A stretch of DNA of 64,000 nt from Glaciimonas immobilis. Its GTDB lineage: Bacteria > Pseudomonadota > Gammaproteobacteria > Burkholderiales > Burkholderiaceae_D. The notes beneath the pieces were generated by a model that searched no databases, was not told where the DNA came from, and was given only the letters and a program-made list of their open reading frames with translations. Positions 37,154 to 45,860 of this stretch are shown piece by piece (position 1 is the first letter of the stretch; each line of letters opens with the position of its first letter). The stretch covers positions 434,001 to 498,000 of the forward strand of contig NZ_JAAOZT010000006.1 in NCBI RefSeq assembly GCF_011947285.1, read 5' to 3'. A program made the translations under genes and the position numbers.

Positions 37154-37825
37154 TTAATAGGCTCTACGCTGGCTTTTTGGCACTAAACGTCCGGCAATCA
37201 GCAACAGCAAGATGCAGGTGACGGAGGTGATCAGCACGAGTAAATTGGCCGTGTCATCGTCGCCCGCTTGCACCGCGGCATATATGGCGACTGATAGCGT
37301 TTGCGTGCGGCCCGGCAGGTTACCTGCAATCATCAGGGTTGCACCGAACTCGCCCAGCGCGCGGGCAAAGGCCAGTAACACCCCGGCGCTAATGCCTTTG
37401 GATGCCAGCGGTAAGGTGATCCTGAAAAATACGGCTACTTCTGAAATGCCCAGCACACGGGCCGCGTTTTCCAATTGGGAATCGACACTTTCAAAGGCGA
37501 CGCGAGCTGACTTTAACACCAGCGGAAACGCTACGATAGTGGAGGCGATCACTGCGCCTTGCCAGGTAAAGACTAGCGCAATACCCCATTTTTCCAACCA
37601 TTCCCCCACCACGCCACGGCGTCCTAACACGACTAACAAGTAATAGCCGAGGACGGTGGGCGGCAGCACCAGAGGTAGCGTCAGGATGGAGTCGAGCAGA
37701 TCGCGTCCGGCGAAGCGCCAGCGCGCCAGCCCATAAGCGATGGCGACACCAAATAGACAATTTAATAGCGTTGCCCATCCCGCCACTTTCAGCGATAGCG
37801 CCAACGGCACCCAGACTGCATTCAT
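37154..37825 (-). CDS. modB: Molybdate ABC transporter permease
   Basis: 223 residues, five or so hydrophobic helices, and the permease loop RALGEFGATLMIAGNLPGRTQTL typical of ModB. It forms the inner membrane channel with ModC. It sits between modA (45-bp gap) and modC (six bases) on the same strand. Confidence 0.94.
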   Translation of the reverse strand: MNAVWVPLALSLKVAGWATLLNCLFGVAIAYGLARWRFAGRDLLDSILTLPLVLPPTVLGYYLLVVLGRRGVVGEWLEKWGIALVFTWQGAVIASTIVAFPLVLKSARVAFESVDSQLENAARVLGISEVAVFFRITLPLASKGISAGVLLAFARALGEFGATLMIAGNLPGRTQTLSVAIYAAVQAGDDDTANLLVLITSVTCILLLLIAGRLVPKSQRRAY

Positions 37826-37870
37826 CGAGAATTATGCATTTGAAAATCGTTCATAACGTTTTTAGGCAGG

Positions 37871-38638
37871 TCACGGTTTTAAAAAGCCGAAGCGCGCCAG
37901 CGTCGCCTGTCCCTTGGCCGAGAGTACATAGCTGAGGAACTGTGCAGCCGCCGCAGATTGTTTGGTATCGGTCGTGATCGCAATCGGGTAGGTTACCGGG
38001 GTCACGGCGGGCACGCGCACCGCAAGTTTTACTTTCCCGGGCATGATAGCCGCATCGGTGGAAAACACGAAACCTGCGTCGACCTCGCCACGCGCTACAT
38101 AATCCAGACTTTGCCGGACGTTTTGGGCCGGAATGCCTTTGGCTTCGACGGCAGTCCATAAATTGTCGCGCTCCAATGCGGCTTTGGTGTAACGTCCCAC
38201 AGGTACTGATGCAGGATTGCCGTATGCGATGCGTTTGACGTTTGGCGACAAAAGCGCTTTTAACGTCGTGATCCCTAGTTTGCTGTCTGCTGGCACGATC
38301 AGTACGATCTGGTTGCTTGCAAAGTTTTTTCGGCTGGTGGGCTGGACGGCTTTTTCTGTCTCTGCTTTATTCATAGCGTCCTGATCGGCAGAAGCGAACA
38401 CATCGGCTGGTGCACCTTTGATGATTTGCTGCAATAGCACGTCCGACGCCGCAAAATTCAGCACGATTTTGGTTTCTGGGTGTTGGACCTCAAAATCCTG
38501 CGCGACCTCTTTAAACGCGTTGGTCAGGCTGGAGGCAGCCGACACCACGAGATCGGCGGCCCGTGCAGTGGACGTAGTGAACAAGAGTGGCAACGATGTA
38601 AACGCAATCGCAGCAAAGCGCTTCATTCCTGGCAACAT
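37871..38638 (-). CDS. modA: Molybdate-binding periplasmic protein
   Basis: 255 residues; the signal peptide ends near ARA-ADLVVSAASSL. The ModA pattern is present: AASSLTNAFKEVA, VVLNFAASDVLLQQI-like stretch, GAPADVFASADQDAM and DAGFVFSTDA. It binds molybdate or tungstate for ModBC. The start at 38638 has a GGAG site eight bases upstream and is preferred to the ATG at 38626. Confidence 0.94.
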   Translation of the reverse strand: MLPGMKRFAAIAFTSLPLLFTTSTARAADLVVSAASSLTNAFKEVAQDFEVQHPETKIVLNFAASDVLLQQIIKGAPADVFASADQDAMNKAETEKAVQPTSRKNFASNQIVLIVPADSKLGITTLKALLSPNVKRIAYGNPASVPVGRYTKAALERDNLWTAVEAKGIPAQNVRQSLDYVARGEVDAGFVFSTDAAIMPGKVKLAVRVPAVTPVTYPIAITTDTKQSAAAAQFLSYVLSAKGQATLARFGFLKP

Positions 38639-38900
38639 TGAATATCTCCGAGTGGTTGGGGCGATGCGTTGAGGGGTTATAACGTGGCTCGGATATTAAG
38701 AGTCTGTCAGACTTAGCCGAAGTTAGCTGCAAAAGGTACTTTTTGGTAACACTTGGAACCATTCATGGCACCTATCAAGTACTTTGGCGTTTTGAGTAAA
38801 GCAAAATGGACGTTTCGGTTGATTTTGCAGGGGCTTCAACGGTCTGACGGGTTCTCCGATAAAGGTTAGGGATAAATACGCACGGATCACAAAACGACAG

Positions 38901-38937
38901 CGAAATAAACGATACCGAAATAAACGATACCGAAATA
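38901..38937. repeat. 15-bp tandem repeat, 2.5 copies, upstream of modE
   Basis: CGAAATAAACGATAC is repeated exactly at 38901-38915 and 38916-38930, and a third partial copy (CGAAATA) starts at 38931, running into the candidate ModE site. Confidence 0.85.
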
Positions 38938-38954
38938 TATGGCAGGATATAACG
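38931..38954. promoter_or_regulatory. Candidate ModE binding site
   Basis: CGAAATATAT-GGCAGG-ATATAACG resembles the E. coli ModE site, two inverted CGNTATAT-like half-sites around a short spacer. It lies about 75 bp before modE and 290 bp before modA. Confidence 0.4.
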
Positions 38955-39026
38955 AGCGTCAATCGGAATAATTTCAATTAGTCAAAAGTTGATGTATGGG
39001 GACGCTCTTCAGCTTGCTACAATCGG

Positions 39027-39401
39027 GTGATGATAGATTCTAAATCGATACGACTGAGGGTAATGCGGGGCGACGTTATTGCGTTTGGACCCGGTAAGGC
39101 GGCGTTGTTACTTGCCATCGCCGAGCATGGATCGATTTCTGCGGCAGCGCGGTCGCTGGAGATGTCTTATCGGCGGGCGTGGATGTTGGTTGAAGAAATG
39201 AATGTTAGCTTTCAGCAACCGTTGGTCGCAACTGCAACGGGTGGTGCCAATGGTGGCGGCGCACGCATCACTGAATTAGCCCGCACGATCCTAACGCGCT
39301 ACGAACGGATGAGCCTGAAGGCCGCGCAGGCGGTAGCGCAAGACATGGCTTATATTGAAACCTTAATGATTGCGGAAGATAAGGCTTTTTTTGCAGAGTA
39401 G
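39027..39401 (+). CDS. modE: ModE-type winged helix regulator, short form
   Basis: 124 residues matching the N-terminal DNA-binding domain of ModE: LLLAIAEHGSISAAARSLEMSYRRAWMLVEEMN, then the GGANGGGARITELA wing. The two C-terminal Mop domains that bind molybdate in E. coli ModE (262 residues) are missing. It is divergent from modABC. It may act as a constitutive repressor, or sense molybdate through another protein. The start is GTG at 39027 or ATG at 39030. Confidence 0.85.
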   Translation: MMIDSKSIRLRVMRGDVIAFGPGKAALLLAIAEHGSISAAARSLEMSYRRAWMLVEEMNVSFQQPLVATATGGANGGGARITELARTILTRYERMSLKAAQAVAQDMAYIETLMIAEDKAFFAE

Positions 39402-39596
39402 CAGGTTGCTAAAACATACTGCGCGGGAGATCAAGTAGAGCGTCTGGGCCTTGTTATTTTTACATTGGCTAATGCAATCTGCCCGATAGTCGGGCTTTCC
39501 CGGACCGCGTTATAGTGCGATAAAATTATTGAAAAACTGCTTTCGAACTTTACACTTTGGATTCTGAATTTTCACACTTCAACCTTTCATCATTTT

Positions 39597-41336
39597 ATGC
39601 GGACAACGCTCCTTGAATACCGAATCCGCATTCAGCGCTTATTCCATTTGTCTTCAAGTCACTCCATGTTGCTATGGGCGGTGGTTGTCGGATTTTTAGG
39701 CGCGCTGGCGACGATCATCTTCCGTGAATGTATCGTTGGCATGCAATTATTGTTGACCGGTCAAAGCGGTAGCTTTGTCGCGATTGCCAAAAGTTTACCC
39801 TGGCCTTGGCGCCTATTATTGCCCGCTGCGGGCGGGGTCGCCGCCGGTGGCATATTGCTGCTGGCGCAGCGGGTTCCTGCTGTTGCCGCTTCGGATTACA
39901 TGGAGGCGGTGGCCATTGGGGACGGCAATATTCCCATACGGCAAAGCCTGTTACGCAGTTTGTCCTCGTTAGCCACGATTGCGTCCGGCGGATCGATCGG
40001 ACGTGAAGGGTCTATGGTCCAGTTATCGGCGCTGGCGGCGTCTCTGGTTGGGCGGATCACCCATTTTGAGCCCGGGCGCTTGCGGCTATTGGTAGCGTGC
40101 GGCGCGGCTGCGGGGATCACGTCAGCTTACAATGCGCCCATCGCCGGAGCCTTTTTTGTCACCGAAATCGTTCTCGGTGCGATCGTTATGGAAAGTTTTG
40201 GTCCTGTGGTCGTTGCGTCGGTGGTGGCCAATATCACGATGCGCGCGTTGCCGGGATATAAGCCCGCATATGAAATGCCGGTGTTTCCAACGATTGCCGG
40301 GGCTGAAATTGCGCTTTTTGTCCTGCTGGGGATTTTATCGGGTGTCGCCGCACCACAATTCCTTCATCTGCTTAATTCCGCCAAAAAGCAATTTAAGACG
40401 ACCGGTTTACCGCTTCCACTCAGGTTAGGTCTGGGCGGTTTGCTAGTCGGTCTGATATCGGTTTGGGTGCCGGAAGTATGGGGCAATGGCTACACGGTGG
40501 TGAACTCTTTATTGCATACCTCATGGGTTTGGTGGAGTGTTTTACTGGTGCTGGTGGCTAAAGTCGTGGCCACTGCGGTGACTGCAGGCTCCGGTGCTGT
40601 CGGCGGCATTTTTACGCCGACCTTATTTGTCGGGGCGGCGAGTGGATTTTTGTTTGGCCTCGCTGTCCACGCCTTGTTACCGAATGCCAGTTCCCCCCCG
40701 TTCGCGTATGCGATTGTCGGCATGGGCGCGTTTTTGGCCGCAGCAACCAGCGCGCCGTTGATGGCGATTTTAATGATCTTCGAGATGACGTTGAGTTACT
40801 CGGTGATGCTGCCGCTGATGCTGTCTTGCGTCGTGGCTTATTTTATTGCTCGCAGCCTCGATGGCGATTCAATGTACGAAATTACACTCAAGCACAATCG
40901 GGATGCGCAGGAACGGGTGCGCTTGCGCGGGATCCATATGTGCGATCTCATTAGGCCCGCAGATACAGTCCTCTCGATGCAATCTCCATTCGATGAAATC
41001 AGCCGACTGTTTCTGAAATATCCGGTGAAATATATCTACATTGTTGACGACGACAACCGTTATTGCGGCGTGGTTGCGCTACAGGATATTACGTCATTGC
41101 TATTAGACAAGGGCGAGACCGCGGGCAGGGTAGCGGCTGACTTTTTACGGCGAGAGTTTTTGCATATTATTACGCCAGATATGTCATTGGGAAATGCGCT
41201 GCAACTATTTCTGGATCATCAGGGCGAACGTTTGCCAATTGTTCGTAGTCACGCCGAGCCGGTGTTGATGGGAGCGATTTTCAAGAGTGCTTTGCTAGAG
41301 GCGTACTTCCGCCTGGATAATCCAAAAAGTTTTTAG
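39597..41336 (+). CDS. ClC family chloride channel/transporter with C-terminal CBS domains
   Basis: 579 residues. About 10 to 12 hydrophobic helices carry the ClC selectivity motifs: GSIGREGSMVQL, AAGITSAYNAPIAGAFFVTEI (split over the helix) and GAVGGIFTPTLFVGA. Two CBS domains follow (about 450-570). The GREGS motif has Glu at the gating position as in H+/Cl- exchangers of ClcB type. It stands alone, followed by the tandem repeat array. Confidence 0.9.
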   Translation: MRTTLLEYRIRIQRLFHLSSSHSMLLWAVVVGFLGALATIIFRECIVGMQLLLTGQSGSFVAIAKSLPWPWRLLLPAAGGVAAGGILLLAQRVPAVAASDYMEAVAIGDGNIPIRQSLLRSLSSLATIASGGSIGREGSMVQLSALAASLVGRITHFEPGRLRLLVACGAAAGITSAYNAPIAGAFFVTEIVLGAIVMESFGPVVVASVVANITMRALPGYKPAYEMPVFPTIAGAEIALFVLLGILSGVAAPQFLHLLNSAKKQFKTTGLPLPLRLGLGGLLVGLISVWVPEVWGNGYTVVNSLLHTSWVWWSVLLVLVAKVVATAVTAGSGAVGGIFTPTLFVGAASGFLFGLAVHALLPNASSPPFAYAIVGMGAFLAAATSAPLMAILMIFEMTLSYSVMLPLMLSCVVAYFIARSLDGDSMYEITLKHNRDAQERVRLRGIHMCDLIRPADTVLSMQSPFDEISRLFLKYPVKYIYIVDDDNRYCGVVALQDITSLLLDKGETAGRVAADFLRREFLHIITPDMSLGNALQLFLDHQGERLPIVRSHAEPVLMGAIFKSALLEAYFRLDNPKSF

Positions 41337-41815
41337 GAGTTACGCAAAGCCGCCCCAACTGCGTTGTGCTTTCCTTGCCGTACTAGCGTACTGTCTGCGT
41401 CGGCACGCCTTGCTGGGACGGCTTTGCGTAAGTCCTGAGGCGGTTGGGTAGTGTATTCCGGGCGCTCCCGACTGCGTTGTGCTTTCCTTGCCGTACTAGC
41501 GTACTAGCGTACTAGCGTACTGTCTGCGTCGGCACGCCTTGCTGGGACGGCTTTGCGTAAGTCCTGAGACGGTTGGGCAGTGTATTCCGGGCGCTCCCGA
41601 CTGCGTTGTGCTTTCCTTGCCGTACTAGCGTACTGTCTGCGTCGGCACGCCTTGCTGGGACGGCTTTGCGTAAGTCCTGAGACGGTTGGGTAGTGTATTC
41701 CGGGCGCTCCCGACTGCGCTGTGCTTTCCTTGCCGCCAACGTGGCCCGGCACTCACATGCTGTCTGCGTCGGCTGGGTTGGAATCCTCCTTGCTGAAACG
41801 ATTTTTACGTAAGTG
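41337..41815. repeat. 113-bp tandem repeat array, four units
   Basis: Units start at 41358, 41471, 41600 and 41713 with ACTGCG. Units 1 and 3 are 113 bp; unit 2 is 129 bp because an 8-bp motif (GTACTAGC) occurs two extra times (near 41493-41520). Units 1 to 3 are almost identical; unit 4 is degenerate after about 41735. The left flank TTACGCAAAGCCG (from 41340) is the inverse of CGGCTTTGCGTAA inside each unit, so strong hairpins are possible. Frames on the minus strand across the array are repeats, not genes. Confidence 0.9.
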
Positions 41816-41951
41816 CGGACTATTTTGAATTAATTTTGACGGAACCTCTCTAATTTTTTTGCCGGGATTTATGATGAACCATAACGTGGGGAGCATGCCC
41901 ATCGGGTAGGGGGCAGCTCTCTTCGCCAGGAAAGAAAGATAAAGGTGCAAC

Positions 41952-42491
41952 ATGATAAAAGAATGGATACGGGCGCGGGCCCACTCAAAAGATGTGGTTC
42001 CGGTATCTATCCCGGCTTCGGACGCGGCGTTGGAAGCAGTGCGCAGGCGTTGCGAGAGTCTGGTTGCTCGCCGTGCGTTATGGTCGGCAGGTGCATCGGC
42101 GCTGCCAGTGTTTGGAGTGGATATTGCGGTTGATATACATCTGTTGTCAGGTTTGATTGAAGACATCAACGCAGAGTTCGGCCTGACGCCGCAGCAGATT
42201 GAAATGCTTCATCCAAACCGCAAAGTCGCTATTTACAGCGTTATAGTGGGTGCAGGCAGCACATTGGTAGGGCGCATGGTTACGCGCGAATTAATACTCA
42301 AGATCTTGATGCGCAGCGGTGTCAGGGTAGTCAGTAAAAATGCCGTCCGGCTGGTACCGATTGCGGGGCAGATGGTCTCCGCGGCGATCGGTTACTCCGC
42401 TTTTCGTGCAGTTGGAACGCGGCATATAGACGTCTGCATGAAGGTGGTTGAAGAGTTGTTTAAATTACCATTATCTGACGAGGAAGCTTAA
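41952..42491 (+). CDS. DUF697-like small membrane protein of unknown function
   Basis: 179 residues with hydrophobic segments at about 45-62 (WSAGASALPVFGVDIAVDI), 92-105, and 130-150 (LVPIAGQMVSAAIGYSAFRAVG). The layout, with an amphipathic middle and a Pro-Ile-Ala-Gly-Gln motif in the last segment, recalls DUF697/YcjF C-terminal domains. Function unknown. A GAAAGATAAAGG stretch precedes the ATG. No operon partner; it follows the repeat array by about 140 bp. Confidence 0.65.
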   Translation: MIKEWIRARAHSKDVVPVSIPASDAALEAVRRRCESLVARRALWSAGASALPVFGVDIAVDIHLLSGLIEDINAEFGLTPQQIEMLHPNRKVAIYSVIVGAGSTLVGRMVTRELILKILMRSGVRVVSKNAVRLVPIAGQMVSAAIGYSAFRAVGTRHIDVCMKVVEELFKLPLSDEEA

Positions 42492-42873
42492 TTTATCGGC
42501 CAAATGTAAGGTAGGGATAGCCTGATCAAGGTGCGGAGTTAGTGTGTTTTTGGGGCGATGTGAGGGAGACATCTCTTAAAAACGCACACATGAATGCCAC
42601 ACTAGGCGCAAAAAAGGCGCTTAAAGCGTGATATCCGCCATCGTGCCGCTTAAATTGTTAAAATGCTGGACTTCTCCATTGCAAAGCATTTATTTAGATG
42701 TTCGCTCGTGCGACAGGACAACGTGCACTTGCGTTGCTTGAACGTACTTTTACGGCAATCGTCGTGCCCAGTGATCGTTTCATGTGTTTTTGTTTGCAAA
42801 ATCAAATAGCATTTTGTCGTCATCGTGTGTCGATACGCAGTTGGAATCACCCTTTACCAAGATAGATATTTTT
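42492..42873. other. Intergenic region upstream of rlmJ
   Basis: About 380 bp. The rlmJ frame is open back to 42784 but that part has no family match. No repeat or terminator is convincing. Confidence 0.4.
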
Positions 42874-43779
42874 ATGCTGAGTTATCGCCACGCTTTCCAT
42901 GCAGGCAATCATGCTGACGTGTTGAAGCATCTCGTCACTATCCAATTGCTCGATTACCTCGGCCAAAAGGATACCGCTTACACCGTCATTGATACCCACG
43001 CAGGCGCGGGAGTGTACGCATTGGACGGCGGTTACGCGTCCAAAAATGCTGAGTTTGAGACCGGCATCAGTCGCCTTTGGAGCCGTAAGGATTTGCCGCC
43101 AGCCTTGGCCGAGTACGTCAACGTGGTGCGTAAGCTCAATCCCGATGGCAAACTGCGCTTTTATCCTGGCTCACCATATTGTGCAGATGTCACTATGCGC
43201 GAGCAGGATCGCTTGCGTCTTTTTGAATTGCATCCAAGCGATAGTAAAATTCTCACCGACAATTTCCGCAAACTTGATGCGCAGCGCAGCCATAGCAACA
43301 GTCGTGGCAAACGCGTCATGATTACGCAGGGCGATGGATTTGTGGGGTTGAAGGCGTTATTGCCGCCACCTTCTCGGCGCGGTCTGGTATTGATTGATCC
43401 GCCGTATGAGGTCAAAGATGACTATCGTCTGGTAAAGAATACGCTGGAAGACGCATTGTTACGCTTTTCAACCGGGACCTACGCCGTCTGGTATCCGGTA
43501 CTGAACCGCATGGAATCGCGTCAATTGCCGGATAAGCTAAAGCGCCTGAAGGCTAACGGTTGGCTAAATGTGACATTGACTGTCAAGACGCCGTCGCCGG
43601 ATGGATTCGGCTTGCACAGCAGTGGCATGTTCGTCATCAACCCGCCTTACACGCTGGAACCATTGCTCAAAGAATTGATGCCGTATCTGGTCAAGACATT
43701 GGGTACTGATTCCGGTGCTGGTTTCACGCTGGAGTCTGGTGCGACGGCTGCAGTCAATACCGGAACACGGCGGGTTTGA
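42874..43779 (+). CDS. rlmJ: 23S rRNA (adenine-2030-N6)-methyltransferase RlmJ
   Basis: 301 residues from the ATG at 42874, which gives the family N-terminus MLSYRHAFHAGNHADVLKH. The catalytic DPPY motif is in LVLIDPPYEVKDDY, and the SAM site in YTVIDTHAGAGVYAL. It methylates A2030 of 23S rRNA before assembly. Single-gene unit. Confidence 0.95.
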   Translation: MLSYRHAFHAGNHADVLKHLVTIQLLDYLGQKDTAYTVIDTHAGAGVYALDGGYASKNAEFETGISRLWSRKDLPPALAEYVNVVRKLNPDGKLRFYPGSPYCADVTMREQDRLRLFELHPSDSKILTDNFRKLDAQRSHSNSRGKRVMITQGDGFVGLKALLPPPSRRGLVLIDPPYEVKDDYRLVKNTLEDALLRFSTGTYAVWYPVLNRMESRQLPDKLKRLKANGWLNVTLTVKTPSPDGFGLHSSGMFVINPPYTLEPLLKELMPYLVKTLGTDSGAGFTLESGATAAVNTGTRRV

Positions 43780-43878
43780 TTTGCCCTTCCCGAGGTCGAT
43801 GGTTTGCTGACGACCTAATTCGGGTCGCGCCGTCTTTAGGCAATCTGTTCCCTCTAGTAAAATTATCTCTGACCTTTA

Positions 43879-43905
43879 GCGAACACCGCACAAAGCGGTA
43901 TTCGC
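43879..43905. other. Hairpin between rlmJ and the methylglyoxal synthase gene
   Basis: GCGAACACCGC (43879-43889) and GCGGTATTCGC (43895-43905) pair with one mismatch around five bases between two convergent genes. There is no T tract on either side. Confidence 0.4.
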
Positions 43906-43932
43906 GCCGGGCCGTAGGCGCCGACTGAAGTT

Positions 43933-44850
43933 TTAGCGCGCTTGGATAGCCACGCGCTGCTGCAACAACGCCAGCCAACGCTCACCGCATCCCGCGTCGT
44001 TGATACACAACGCGTAGTCTGTCACCGTGCGGGCTGCGCGCTCTAGTAACTGAATGTCTGCTTCGTGCTGGCGCGCAACGTGAGGGTCCTCCAAAAATAG
44101 TACGCGCCGGCACTGATCGCGGTCCAGGATCAGTTCGGCGATTTGCGCGTCACCGCCCATTGGGCCACTCAAAAATGGTTTCACCCAATTTCGGCCAGCT
44201 TCTTCGCCTTTAATCTTTTGCGCCAACTTGTTGAGCAAACTGCCGGTTGTGCCCGTTGCACAGCGAAACGCAAATTGATCCAGCAACGAGAAATGACGTT
44301 CGGCAATCGCTAGCATGCGCTCTTTCATAGCATCATGCGCGATCAGCGCAATGCCCTCGCTTGCCAAATCAAAAGTCACGTCGAGGTCAGCGTTGCGGGC
44401 CGCTCCTTGCGCGGTCGCTTCAAGCTCAAGCCACTCGCGTGCGCCAGCCAAAGTCGACAAAAAAGGCTTGCCATGAATCACGCACTGGCGTTTTAACGCC
44501 ACCGCTTCAGGAAACGTCGAGGACGGATCTACCGGGTCCATCAGATAAATGACAGCGTCCAGTGTGCGCGCAGGATCGCTGTCCACCACGCGTGAAACCA
44601 GCTTCATCAAGCCCCCTTGCCGACCATACGGAAAACGCTCAATGTGCGGATAACCATTTAATAATCCGAGTTGATTGATGGCATCCAGCGTGCGTCCCAC
44701 AACGATCAGGTTTGGCTGCAAATGTTCAATAGCAGCCCGACTGCCATTGATGAGTTGTGCGAGCGGGGAGTGCGCGGCATCCTGGTGAGTGCGATTTGAG
44801 GCTAGGCCAATACGGTAACGGCGGCTAATATTGGAGGAGGTAACTGACAT
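43933..44850 (-). CDS. mgsA: Methylglyoxal synthase with a duplicated, degenerate N-terminal domain
   Basis: 305 residues, twice the length of E. coli MgsA (152). The C-terminal half (about 166-295) is a complete MGS domain: IALIAHD, ATGTTGSLLNKLA, the catalytic Asp in SGPMGGD (229-234) and His262 in the ARQHEAD loop. The N-terminal half (about 13-140) shows the same order: IGLASNR, VVGRTLDAINQL, FPYGRQGGLMKLV in place of GPMGGD, and AVIYLMDPVDPSS for the DP loop. It therefore looks like a tandem duplication in which the first copy lost its catalytic Asp. The enzyme converts dihydroxyacetone phosphate to methylglyoxal; the first half may be structural or allosteric. Confidence 0.87.
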   Translation of the reverse strand: MSVTSSNISRRYRIGLASNRTHQDAAHSPLAQLINGSRAAIEHLQPNLIVVGRTLDAINQLGLLNGYPHIERFPYGRQGGLMKLVSRVVDSDPARTLDAVIYLMDPVDPSSTFPEAVALKRQCVIHGKPFLSTLAGAREWLELEATAQGAARNADLDVTFDLASEGIALIAHDAMKERMLAIAERHFSLLDQFAFRCATGTTGSLLNKLAQKIKGEEAGRNWVKPFLSGPMGGDAQIAELILDRDQCRRVLFLEDPHVARQHEADIQLLERAARTVTDYALCINDAGCGERWLALLQQRVAIQAR

Positions 44851-45182
44851 ATGGATTTATCCAGTGGAAAGATTGTCAAAGTTGTGCAATGGAGTGATGG
44901 ATAACACCCAGTGTTATTTTTATGCCCTATGGCGTTCAACCAGCTGACGATTGTGTTGAGTGATTTTTAATCACTGCCTGCGCACCACACATGATGCATC
45001 ATCATAGTCTTATGTGTCGCATTTCCTCATCGCTTCATAGACCGTATTTGCAGTTGTGTGCAGACGTATTATGTTCGCGATTACTTAATGCAACAATCTT
45101 ATTTGGTACGTCCCGGCAGACCGATGCAAGACGACGCCGAGGAGGTTGCGAGTGTTGGCAAAAACGCTCTACAATAGTCATT
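44851..45182. other. Divergent region between mgsA and greB
   Basis: About 330 bp. It holds a candidate greB promoter at its end (45146-45175). An earlier in-frame extension of greB (from 44991) has no family match. Confidence 0.5.
45146..45175 (+). promoter_or_regulatory. Candidate greB promoter
   Basis: TTGCGA (45146-45151), 18-base spacer, TACAAT (45170-45175). The ATG at 45183 comes only seven bases after the -10 and no ribosome binding site is visible, so a leaderless mRNA is possible. Confidence 0.5.
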
Positions 45183-45743
45183 ATGAATAAAGCCTTTGTC
45201 AAAGAGTCCGATGGCGACGACGACGATCTGGAGTTTGGATTGCCGCCGATTCCTGCTGGCACAAAAAATTATATGACGCCCGCCGGACATGCCCGCATGA
45301 AAGCGGAGTTACTGGATTTGATAGATAACGCTCGGCCTGAAGTGGTGCGTATTGTGTCGTGGGCGGCCTCCAACGGTGACCGTTCCGAAAATGGGGACTA
45401 CATTTACGGTAAACGTCGGCTGCGTGAAATCGACCGGCGGATTCGGTTTCTGACCAAACGTTTGGATCAAGCCGAGATAGTTGATCCTAGTGTTCACCAT
45501 GGTCGTGATCAGGTGTTTTTTGGCGCTACGGTACGCTACCAAAATCATGCCGGTGAAGAACATACGGTGACCATCGTCGGGATTGATGAACTAGACCCGC
45601 TGCACGGAAAAATAAGCTGGATATCCCCTGTTGCGCGCGCCCTCACCAAGGCGCATGAGGGTGAGTCGGTCACCCTCATGACCCCGGCGGGAATGGATGA
45701 GCTGGACATATTGAGCGTGCGTTATCCTGCTCCCGAAGCATAA
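45183..45743 (+). CDS. greB: Transcript cleavage factor GreB
   Basis: 186 residues from the ATG at 45183. The GreA/GreB N-terminal coiled coil carries NYMTPAGHARMKAELLDL, the tip acidic residues are in ASNGDRSENGDYIYGK, and the C-terminal FKBP-like domain ends in DELDILSVRYP. The acidic N-terminal extension (ESDGDDDDLEF) is not part of the core. It rescues backtracked RNA polymerase. The GreB rather than GreA choice rests on the basic RLREIDRRIRFLTKRLD helix. Confidence 0.93.
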   Translation: MNKAFVKESDGDDDDLEFGLPPIPAGTKNYMTPAGHARMKAELLDLIDNARPEVVRIVSWAASNGDRSENGDYIYGKRRLREIDRRIRFLTKRLDQAEIVDPSVHHGRDQVFFGATVRYQNHAGEEHTVTIVGIDELDPLHGKISWISPVARALTKAHEGESVTLMTPAGMDELDILSVRYPAPEA

Positions 45744-45786
45744 AAATATGAAAGTCAAAGTAACGAGAAGGATTTGCACGTGGCTA

Positions 45787-45806
45787 ACGTTGTTTTATGA
45801 CAACGT
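45787..45806. promoter_or_regulatory. Inverted repeat upstream of the TonB receptor gene
   Basis: ACGTTG (45787-45792) and CAACGT (45801-45806) with eight bases between, about 55 bp before the receptor start. It may be an operator; no Fur consensus is visible. Confidence 0.35.
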
Positions 45807-45860
45807 CATGAGGATGAAATATTGCTTCTTTAATATGCCTCCTTTTCTACAGGAGACATC

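Larger units (their letters stand above)
38639..39026. other. Divergent modA/modE intergenic region
   Basis: About 390 bp with both promoters. It contains a 15-bp tandem repeat (38901-38937) and a candidate ModE site (38931-38954). A half-site TTATAACG also lies near the modA start (from about 38677). Confidence 0.5.

Noticed and set aside
41504-41752. Minus-strand frames of 75-82 codons across the repeat array
   Set aside because: They translate the 113-bp repeat; since 113 is not a multiple of three the frame changes each unit, and no ribosome binding site is present.
41337-41815. CRISPR array
   Set aside because: Units are 113-129 bp and nearly identical throughout; there are no unique spacers and no cas genes.
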